Assembly: GCA_023141075.1 (NCBI GenBank) | Contig: JAGLKL010000068.1 | Location: forward strand, 1 to 7,156 | Origin: Alphaproteobacteria bacterium | Lineage (GTDB): Bacteria > Pseudomonadota > Alphaproteobacteria > Micavibrionales > Micavibrionaceae | Reading direction: 5' to 3' | Length of the DNA stretch: 7,156 nt | Shown: positions 1-4,475 of the stretch, in pieces | How the letters are laid out: each line of letters begins with the position of its first letter | Numbering within the stretch: position 1 is the stretch's first letter | Program-made: the position numbers and the translations under genes | Notes under the pieces: generated by a model | Seen by the model: the letters and a program-made list of their open reading frames with translations, nothing else | Told to the model about the DNA's origin: nothing | Databases searched by the model: none

Positions 1-72
1 AAAACAGAAAAACCGTATGCAAAAAAACTGAATAAGAAAGTAAATTGAGGTAAGAACATCGAAGACCCGAAA
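1..72. other. Short A-rich non-coding stretch at left edge
   Basis: This is the sequence downstream of the minus-strand coiled-coil gene. It is rich in A on the plus strand. I see no gene, no convincing hairpin with a T-tract and no repeat in it. It may belong to a feature continuing outside the window. Confidence 0.4.
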
Positions 73-711
73 TCAGCCTTTGGCTTTTTTCCAGAAACGA
101 AATACAGACGCCGAGCTTTCAGTCACATTTTCATTCCGAGCCTTCAGTTTTTGCATCTGTGCATCCAGATCTTTTCTTTTTGGGTTAGCAGGACGCTGTG
201 CCGAAACCGAACCGGAACGTGGTGAACCACTTGATTGTGCATTTTTCACTTTTGTATTCTGCAAGCGTCGTTGACGTGCCCGTTCTTCACGATCTCTGAT
301 TTGTGTACGGAGTTCTTCAGCTTGGCGCTGTGAATACTGGCTGGTGATCAGCATTTGTGAAGCTTGTTTTTCCCATTTGTTACGCTGATCGCGCAAATCA
401 TCAATCTGGTCTTGCGCGGTAGAAAGCTGCTGCTCAAGCATTTTGACCTGCATAGCCACACGCTCTTTTTCAAGCATCTTTTCCAGAGATTTATCCTTGT
501 CCTGAGAAACATCGCTGTTTTTTGAAGAAGGGGATGGCTTAGGGGCTGTCTGCACGATGCCGAAGACACGCTCCAGCTCAGAGACATCAATAATCCTGCG
601 CTTGTTTTGATCCAGCTCATAAGAAATTTTCCCACTATTCATGGCACGCTGAATTGTTGACTTTGACTTCCCCGTTAAAACGGCTGCTCTCTGTGCTCCC
701 ACTTTTGCCAT
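73..711 (-). CDS. HTH DNA-binding protein with long coiled coil, plasmid replication-accessory-like
   Basis: Encodes 212 residues. Residues 1-50 look like a compact DNA-binding domain: a GKSKSTIQRAM recognition-helix-like segment, then a short beta wing, then IDVSELERVFG. This arrangement is typical of small DNA-binding proteins beside rep genes on plasmids and in phages. A Pro/Ser-rich linker (about 52-72) leads into a charged coiled coil (about 74-150, e.g. MLEKERVAMQVKMLEQQL), then a basic low-complexity stretch (151-181) and a short amphipathic tail ending FWKKAKG. The start at 709-711 was chosen because GAGG sits 7 bases upstream and a good promoter lies between it and an upstream in-frame start at 756, which would fall outside the transcript. 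A cytoplasmic DNA-binding role, perhaps self-regulating, is inferred from the domain and the palindromes upstream. The exact function is unknown, and no replication initiator gene is visible here. Confidence 0.8.
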   Translation of the reverse strand: MAKVGAQRAAVLTGKSKSTIQRAMNSGKISYELDQNKRRIIDVSELERVFGIVQTAPKPSPSSKNSDVSQDKDKSLEKMLEKERVAMQVKMLEQQLSTAQDQIDDLRDQRNKWEKQASQMLITSQYSQRQAEELRTQIRDREERARQRRLQNTKVKNAQSSGSPRSGSVSAQRPANPKRKDLDAQMQKLKARNENVTESSASVFRFWKKAKG

Positions 712-745
712 AGCTATTCCTCGTCTCATATTTTTAAATAAAAAT

Positions 746-773
746 GCTATACTCAAGAACTATCACGGCGCAA
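746..773 (-). promoter_or_regulatory. Candidate sigma-70 promoter of the coiled-coil gene
   Basis: On the minus strand, TTGCGC (768-773) and TATAGC (746-751) are separated by 16 bases, giving a predicted transcription start near 739 and a leader of about 28 bases. The -35 hexamer lies inside one arm of the GGCGCAAA…TTTGCGCC inverted repeat, so a protein bound there would block RNA polymerase. This is a by-eye assignment. Confidence 0.45.
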
Positions 774-808
774 AAGGAGAGTTCAAGATCGATCACACGC
801 TTTGCGCC
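767..808. repeat. Inverted repeat GGCGCAAA … TTTGCGCC, possible operator
   Basis: The 8-base arms at 767-774 and 801-808 are perfect inverted copies 26 bases apart. The left arm overlaps the -35 of the downstream gene's candidate promoter. A GATCGATC palindrome (787-794) lies between the arms. Arms a few helical turns apart suit a dimeric or looping regulator; binding is inferred. Confidence 0.5.
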
Positions 809-810
809 AT

Positions 811-819
811 CTATCCACA
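811..819 (+). promoter_or_regulatory. DnaA box, one mismatch (CTATCCACA)
   Basis: This 9-mer matches the DnaA consensus TTATCCACA at eight of nine positions. It lies in non-coding DNA and faces the perfect box at 884-892. On its own it would not be significant; it is reported because of the pair. Confidence 0.35.
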
Positions 820-825
820 ATTGGG

Positions 826-839
826 ATCAACATGTTGAT
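826..839. repeat. 14-bp perfect palindrome ATCAACATGTTGAT
   Basis: Every base is self-complementary across the centre at 832/833, with no spacer. Dimeric HTH regulators often bind such dyads. By chance a given 200-bp stretch should contain one about 1% of the time. It lies between the two DnaA-box-like sites. Confidence 0.5.
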
Positions 840-883
840 TAGTAAAGGGATTTTTATTTATAGTAGTGCGCGTATCGAAACGC

Positions 884-892
884 TGTGGATAA
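884..892 (-). promoter_or_regulatory. Perfect DnaA box (TTATCCACA on minus strand)
   Basis: TGTGGATAA on the plus strand is the exact complement of the consensus TTATCCACA. About 0.05 exact copies are expected by chance in a window of this size on both strands. It is followed directly by GAATC, a GANTC methylation site of the kind used by CcrM in alphaproteobacteria, although GANTC is common by chance. It may mark a DnaA-regulated promoter, a DnaA-titration site or part of an origin. Confidence 0.45.
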
Positions 893-910
893 GAATCGGA
901 ATTACCTGTA

Positions 911-928
911 TTGCGCCATTAAGCGCAA
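911..928. repeat. Inverted repeat TTGCGC-N6-GCGCAA downstream of sapC
   Basis: Perfect 6-base arms (911-916 and 923-928) flank CATTAA. The arms are the same hexamer as the 767-808 repeat, so the intergenic region holds four copies of it. As RNA from the sapC side this would be a GC-rich hairpin about 30 bases past the stop codon, but no run of U follows, so a protein-binding site is at least as likely as a terminator. Confidence 0.5.
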
Positions 929-956
929 CGCTAAATAACCCCGTTAAGTTAAAAAG

Positions 957-1775
957 TTAAGCTGCTTCTTTTTCAAGCCGTGTATTCATCAATCGCGACA
1001 AATGCGCCCATTGTGACCCGGAAAACAGATGTGCATAGAGAATCGGCAGCCATCCTTTTTTGCGCCATTCCAAAAAGGTCGAATCATCCAGTTCGGCAAG
1101 CTTCTTCTCATCAATAATACGAAAACCTGAGAAATTGATTCGCCGGTTACCTTCAACATTAATCTGCGCTTCCCGTTCAATCAGCAGACCGCTTTTGGCA
1201 AGTTCTGAAGAAAAAACAAGAGTTTGCTGGGCGGCAGCATGATAGGATTTGCAGAATTCCAGAGCGTCTTTCGACAACTGCGATGCTGCGCTTTCTTTAT
1301 CAAAGAAAGGTCGTTCTTCCCCTTTCTCAACAATCTCCGGGCGATTATCTATACATAAGGTTAATTGATTGCTGTCCGGAATTTCAGAAAAAATAAAAGG
1401 ATAGCGCCGAACGTATGCTGGGATATATGTGTTTTTAAGCCACATACCATTCCCATCTACAAACAGGTTTTCATTATCACGCAGTCCCAAAAGTGCAACT
1501 GGTGTACCGGTTTCATCAGGGCTGAATGCGATCGGATAGTGATGGCAAATTTGTGGCATTTCTACCATGTTAACGGGAACCGCATTAACATTTTTTGCAA
1601 AACTAAACCCAAATTCTTTTTTCATCGATAAGTCTGCATGCTTCTTGGCATCCAGAGGCATCGGATTTTGGTAAAAAAGAGGGAGTGGAGGTTTTCCTCC
1701 ATTCGAAGAATCTTGTTGTTTGCCGTTATTGGCATTGGTATCTTGCGGTGTTTTTTTGTCTTTGTTTTTGGCCAT
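957..1775 (-). CDS. SapC family protein
   Basis: Encodes 272 residues. The first 35 are a hydrophilic Lys/Gln/Asn/Ser-rich tail. The remainder reads as a typical SapC domain (named after Campylobacter S-layer protein C, Pfam family SapC): PVALLGLRDNENLFVD (92-107), then YIPAYVRRYPFIFSE (117-131), LCIDNRPEIV (140-149), GEERPFFD (152-159), a helical segment ending in INVEGNRRINFSGFRIIDEKKL (205-226, inclusive of shorter conserved blocks), and WLPILYAHLFSGSQW (242-256). There is no signal peptide or membrane segment, so a cytoplasmic location is likely. The family's biochemical function is not established, and an S-layer role does not follow from the name. An AAGGA lies 11 bases before the ATG, a slightly long spacing. 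In many alphaproteobacteria sapC sits near TonB receptor or halogenase genes; here it does not. Confidence 0.9.
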   Translation of the reverse strand: MAKNKDKKTPQDTNANNGKQQDSSNGGKPPLPLFYQNPMPLDAKKHADLSMKKEFGFSFAKNVNAVPVNMVEMPQICHHYPIAFSPDETGTPVALLGLRDNENLFVDGNGMWLKNTYIPAYVRRYPFIFSEIPDSNQLTLCIDNRPEIVEKGEERPFFDKESAASQLSKDALEFCKSYHAAAQQTLVFSSELAKSGLLIEREAQINVEGNRRINFSGFRIIDEKKLAELDDSTFLEWRKKGWLPILYAHLFSGSQWAHLSRLMNTRLEKEAA

Positions 1776-1824
1776 GGGAATATAGATCCTTAAACTTTCA
1801 AATAAGTACGAAATGACTTAAATA

Positions 1825-1853
1825 GTTATTGCGAGTATGGTGAGAAAAATCAA
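1825..1853 (-). promoter_or_regulatory. Weak candidate promoter for sapC
   Basis: On the minus strand TTGATT (1848-1853) is 17 bases from AATAAC (1825-1830). Each hexamer matches four of six consensus bases, so the call rests mostly on the ideal spacing and the position. The predicted start near 1818 gives a leader of about 43 bases. Confidence 0.25.
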
Positions 1854-1870
1854 GATGTTTCCTGATGTTT
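1854..1870 (+). repeat. Direct repeat GATGTTT-CCT-GATGTTT
   Basis: Two identical 7-mers start 10 bases apart (1854 and 1864), one helical turn, immediately upstream of the candidate sapC -35 in the divergent sapC/ugd region. Tandem sites phased like this can bind an activator, but chance is possible in AT-rich DNA. Confidence 0.3.
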
Positions 1871-1915
1871 TTCCGTAAGATTCTCTCTGTACAATATGGA
1901 ACACTGTTAACTTGG

Positions 1916-1930
1916 GCTACCTTTTGTAGC
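1916..1930 (+). other. Small hairpin GCTAC-CTTTT-GTAGC in the ugd leader region
   Basis: A perfect 5-bp stem with a 5-base loop, extendable by G-U pairs, is followed by the T-rich stretch TTTCTTTGTT. It lies 60 bases before ugd. It could be a weak attenuator or leader hairpin if ugd transcription starts upstream of it, for example from the -10-like TACAAT at 1890-1895, for which I see no good -35. Confidence 0.25.
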
Positions 1931-1989
1931 TTTCTTTGTTGTAAAATATCAGATAGTTTTGCCGTAATTAAACAAATAAGGAATTATTC

Positions 1990-3306
1990 ATGCGTATCGG
2001 AATGGTTGGAACAGGTTATGTTGGTTTGGTGTCAGGCACCTGTTTTGCCGAATTTGGCCATCATGTGACTTGCGTAGATAAGGACAAAAGCAAAATCAAG
2101 CGTTTGAAAAACGGGGAAGTTCCTATTTACGAACCCGGTCTGGAAGATTTACTCAAGCGTCAGATTGAGGGCGGGCGCATTGAATTTACAAGCGATATTT
2201 CCGAAGCCGTAAAGGGGTGTAAAGCTGTTTTTATTGCTGTTGGAACTCCCTCACGTAAATTCAGCCGAGATGCGGATATGTCTTATGTCTACGGCGCTGC
2301 GCGTGAAATTGCTCAAAACATAGATGATTATACTGTCATCGTGAATAAATCCACTGTACCGGTAGGCACCGGCAGCGAAGTGGAACGCATCATCCGCGAG
2401 GAAAACCCGCAAGCAAAATTTGATGTAGCATCAAACCCGGAATTCTTACGTGAAGGCGCAGCGATTGAAGATTTTATACGTCCCGACCGGGTTGTTGTCG
2501 GCACGTCATCGCAAAAAGCCCAAGAAGTCATGTGCGAGGTATATCGTCCGCTATATATTAATGAGACGCCGATATTATTTACCAAACGCGAAACAGCAGA
2601 AATCATCAAATATGCTGCAAACGCATTTTTGGCCACAAAAATCAGCTTTATCAATGAAATTGCCGATTTATGCGAACAAGTTAATGCAGATGTTCAGCAA
2701 GTAGCCAAAGGCATCGGTCTTGATGGTCGTATAGGTTCAAAATTTTTACATGCCGGGCCTGGTTATGGCGGATCATGTTTCCCGAAAGATACACTGGCGC
2801 TGACACGTGCGGGTCAGAAATACGGAGCGGCTCAACGAATTGTCGAAACCGTTGTTTCGGTCAATGAAGACCGAAAGGCACGCATGGCTGATAAAATCAT
2901 AAATGCGGCTGGAGGAGATGTACACGGCAAAAAAATCGGTGTGCTGGGCGTTGCTTTTAAACCTAACACGGATGATATGCGCGACGCTCCTTCACTGACC
3001 ATTATTCCGACGCTCCAGCAGGCCGGGGCAAAAGTTTTTGCCTATGATCCTGAGGCGATGAAAGAGGCCAAAGAATTATTGGATGACGTGACTTGGTGTG
3101 ATAATGCATACGAGGTTGCAAAAGATGCGGACATCTTGGCCATCATCACAGAGTGGAACGAATTTCGTGCGCTTGATCTGGCGCGTATTTCTGAAAGCAT
3201 GGACGGAGATTTGCTGGTGGATTTGCGCAATATATATAAGACTCAAGACATGCAAGGCAAAGGCTTTGACTATGTGTCGGTTGGTCGTGCCCGTGTAAAG
3301 AAGTAA
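1990..3306 (+). CDS. ugd: UDP-glucose 6-dehydrogenase
   Basis: Encodes a cytoplasmic enzyme of 438 residues, normal for the bacterial family, that oxidises UDP-glucose to UDP-glucuronate with two NAD+. The N-terminal Rossmann fold shows GTGYVG (7-12) and the NAD-ribose-binding acidic residue Asp30 at the end of the second strand. Further family marks are the IAVGTPS turn (82-88), the NKSTVPVGT loop (119-127) and NPEFLREG (149-156). Lys207 and Asn211 lie in EIIKYAANAF, and the catalytic cysteine is Cys263 in GYGGSCFPKD. The C-terminal UDP-binding domain has VLGVAFKPNTDDMRD (318-332). No key residue is missing. AAGGA lies 7 bases before the ATG. The gene is divergent from sapC and stands apart from any sugar-transfer genes. 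Its product probably feeds capsule, exopolysaccharide or lipid sugar synthesis; the actual sink is not in the window. Confidence 0.97.
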   Translation: MRIGMVGTGYVGLVSGTCFAEFGHHVTCVDKDKSKIKRLKNGEVPIYEPGLEDLLKRQIEGGRIEFTSDISEAVKGCKAVFIAVGTPSRKFSRDADMSYVYGAAREIAQNIDDYTVIVNKSTVPVGTGSEVERIIREENPQAKFDVASNPEFLREGAAIEDFIRPDRVVVGTSSQKAQEVMCEVYRPLYINETPILFTKRETAEIIKYAANAFLATKISFINEIADLCEQVNADVQQVAKGIGLDGRIGSKFLHAGPGYGGSCFPKDTLALTRAGQKYGAAQRIVETVVSVNEDRKARMADKIINAAGGDVHGKKIGVLGVAFKPNTDDMRDAPSLTIIPTLQQAGAKVFAYDPEAMKEAKELLDDVTWCDNAYEVAKDADILAIITEWNEFRALDLARISESMDGDLLVDLRNIYKTQDMQGKGFDYVSVGRARVKK

Positions 3307-3339
3307 AACAGCAAATCTGTCATTTTAGCCTGATTATTC

Positions 3340-3368
3340 TTGTTCTTGCCGGATGGGCGGATTATACT
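3340..3368 (+). promoter_or_regulatory. Promoter for the secreted-protein gene, nearly leaderless
   Basis: TTGTTC (3340-3345) and TATACT (3363-3368, five of six matches to TATAAT) are separated by an ideal 17 bases. Transcription would be expected to start about 7 bases further on, at around 3375, on top of the ATG at 3376. No Shine-Dalgarno sequence can be seen in front of that ATG. Confidence 0.5.
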
Positions 3369-3375
3369 CATGTTT

Positions 3376-4125
3376 ATGTTGAAGAAATCGTATAAAAAGA
3401 AACTTATTGCAGCTTTGTTCATTGCTCTTGGCATCGCGGGCTTTTCCGTTATAAGCGCCGAGGGTGTTAACGCTCGGGACAATTACCGTAATAGTAAATA
3501 CACTGGTGATAGCGAAGATGAAGAGGTATATTACGACCCATCTGACTATCAGCAATGGAAAGAGAGTTTTAAGGAAACACCTGTCGAAGATGCGGCTTTT
3601 CGCAAAAACAAAAAAGGCTGCGCCCAAAAAATGGCCTTTATGACGATTCTCATGAAAAAATACAAAGACGGAGAAGGAACAGACGGTATTACTGAATCTC
3701 CGCTTCTCAGCCCCTATATGAAAGAACAATATAAACAAATACAAGAAAAAGGCGTGCTTGAAGCACAAAAAAGCATGATGCTGGATTATCAGGAATGCAT
3801 TAAAAATGCAGAGGTTGAAGAAGACCCGGGAGACGAATACGATCTGAATATGCGTTATGGTGCGTGCAACCAACTCAACAAGATTTTAATGGGGACGGTT
3901 GAGGGTATCAAAAAACGCAAGAGCATAGATACGGTTATTCGCCGCTATGAAAATAATTTCCCGGATTTATCTGAGACTTCTTATGGAGAAATAGAAGATC
4001 CTGTTCCATTGCTAATTGGTCAGTTATACAAAAAGGCCGGGGAATCACAGGGAAAAAGCGAGCAAGAAAAAGACGAAGCCCTTTTTGAGCATGCTTCCCG
4101 GCTGGTTTTGATGTGCACAATGTAA
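3376..4125 (+). CDS. Secreted four-cysteine protein of unknown function
   Basis: I do not recognise the family. From the ATG at 3376 it is 249 residues; an ATG at 3370 would add two. A classical signal peptide is clear: basic MLKKSYKKK, a hydrophobic core LIAALFIALGIAGFSVI, and an A-x-A-type cleavage site after VNA (31-33). The mature part, likely periplasmic or exported, opens with an acidic Tyr-rich segment (34-60). It then becomes largely helical and highly charged, with cysteines at 82, 141, 164 and 247. Four cysteines in an exported protein suggest two disulfides. There is no lipobox, no membrane segment after the signal peptide and no recognisable catalytic motif. It starts 63-69 bases after ugd on the same strand, but its own promoter-like sequence makes independent expression plausible. 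A role in envelope assembly would be guesswork. Confidence 0.8.
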   Translation: MLKKSYKKKLIAALFIALGIAGFSVISAEGVNARDNYRNSKYTGDSEDEEVYYDPSDYQQWKESFKETPVEDAAFRKNKKGCAQKMAFMTILMKKYKDGEGTDGITESPLLSPYMKEQYKQIQEKGVLEAQKSMMLDYQECIKNAEVEEDPGDEYDLNMRYGACNQLNKILMGTVEGIKKRKSIDTVIRRYENNFPDLSETSYGEIEDPVPLLIGQLYKKAGESQGKSEQEKDEALFEHASRLVLMCTM

Positions 4126-4164
4126 CCTTAGTGCAATCTTTTATATACTTTTCTCTCTATTTTA

Positions 4165-4183
4165 TGAAGAAATGTGAAGAAAT
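4165..4183 (+). repeat. Tandem TGAAGAAAT repeat, 10-base period
   Basis: TGAAGAAAT occurs at 4165-4173 and 4175-4183, separated by a single G. It lies in the untranslated stretch after the secreted-protein gene. No function is evident; it may be an AT-rich coincidence. Confidence 0.3.
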
Positions 4184-4187
4184 TGTG

Positions 4188-4213
4188 GTAATTCATGGAA
4201 TTACAAGTTTTTT
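4188..4213 (+). terminator. Possible intrinsic terminator after the secreted-protein gene
   Basis: A perfect 7-bp stem GTAATTC/GAATTAC closes on the 3-base loop ATG and is followed after AAG by six Ts (4208-4213). The shape and T-tract fit a Rho-independent terminator 63 bases past the stop codon. The stem has only two GC pairs, so it would be weak; it could instead be a protein-binding dyad. Confidence 0.4.
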
Positions 4214-4235
4214 CTGGCATTCTTTTACGGTCAAA

Positions 4236-4251
4236 TGATATATTTTTATCA
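4236..4251. repeat. Small dyad TGATA-N6-TATCA upstream of the 46-codon gene
   Basis: Five-base inverted arms (4236-4240 and 4247-4251) lie in an AT-rich stretch about 70 bases before the small gene, where its promoter region would be. I could not assign a confident -35/-10 pair here; a -10-like GATAAT lies at 4286-4291. It is short enough to be chance. Confidence 0.2.
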
Positions 4252-4317
4252 ATGGCAAGCGGGTAACTAAAAACCGTGAAAACGAGATAATAACAAAAAA
4301 ATATAAGGGGATATTCT

Positions 4318-4458
4318 ATGTTTCTATTACATGATCTTGAAAATTTGGTCGCTGTGGCATGTGTTGCTGAAGGAGCTGTGAAGAATGGTTATGAGCCGGA
4401 TTCTCCAACAACAAGTAATGCCGATATTACTCCACCGCCAATGAACTTGGGTATGTAA
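4318..4458 (+). CDS. Orphan 46-residue protein
   Basis: A short reading frame begins at an ATG with AAGGGG 7 bases upstream, one of the best ribosome binding sites in the window, and ends TAA. The first half (MFLLHDLENLVAVACVAEGA) is a mildly hydrophobic helix with one cysteine at position 15. The second half is polar and Pro/Thr/Asn-rich, ending TPPPMNLGM. It has no basic N-terminus, so it is not a normal signal peptide. I do not recognise it. Its two-part layout could suit a small regulatory protein or a peptide precursor, but no modification or export genes are adjacent. It converges on the Wzy-like gene with 17 bases between the two reading frames. Confidence 0.5.
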   Translation: MFLLHDLENLVAVACVAEGAVKNGYEPDSPTTSNADITPPPMNLGM

Positions 4459-4472
4459 GGGATATTTTCCCT
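4458..4472. terminator. Weak hairpin between convergent genes
   Basis: AGGGA and TCCCT pair around TATTT directly at the stop codon of the 46-codon gene, in the 17-base gap before the end of the Wzy-like gene. It has no T-tract on either strand, so termination there is only a possibility from position. Confidence 0.2.
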
Positions 4473-4475
4473 ATA

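Noticed and set aside
712..756. Upstream in-frame extension of the coiled-coil gene, adding 15 residues
   Set aside because: The extension covers the candidate -10 and the start-site region, and the ribosome binding site GAGG is placed for the ATG at 709-711.
944..960. TTAA repeats resembling a CtrA site
   Set aside because: The spacings between TTAA copies are 1, 4 and 9 bases, not the 7 required for a full CtrA site.
1060..1068. Another copy of TTGCGCCAT
   Set aside because: It lies inside the sapC coding region, encoding part of Glu-Trp-Arg-Lys, and is explained by codons; it was not counted with the intergenic repeats.
1865..2068. Plus-strand reading frame overlapping the ugd start
   Set aside because: It overlaps the well-supported ugd in another frame, has no ribosome binding site and no recognisable protein character.
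3340..3369. TTG start ten codons upstream of the ATG at 3370
   Set aside because: It would place polar residues before the signal peptide, lacks a ribosome binding site and overlaps the promoter.
3334..3873. 179-codon minus-strand reading frame
   Set aside because: It is antisense to the signal-peptide-bearing secreted protein. Its Phe/Ile-rich product simply mirrors Lys/Glu codons on the other strand.
3619..3900. Possible internal duplication in the secreted protein (segments starting at Cys82 and Cys164)
   Set aside because: Only a Cys-x-Gln and a loose Ile-Leu-Met match can be aligned, and the cysteine spacings differ (59 versus 83 residues).
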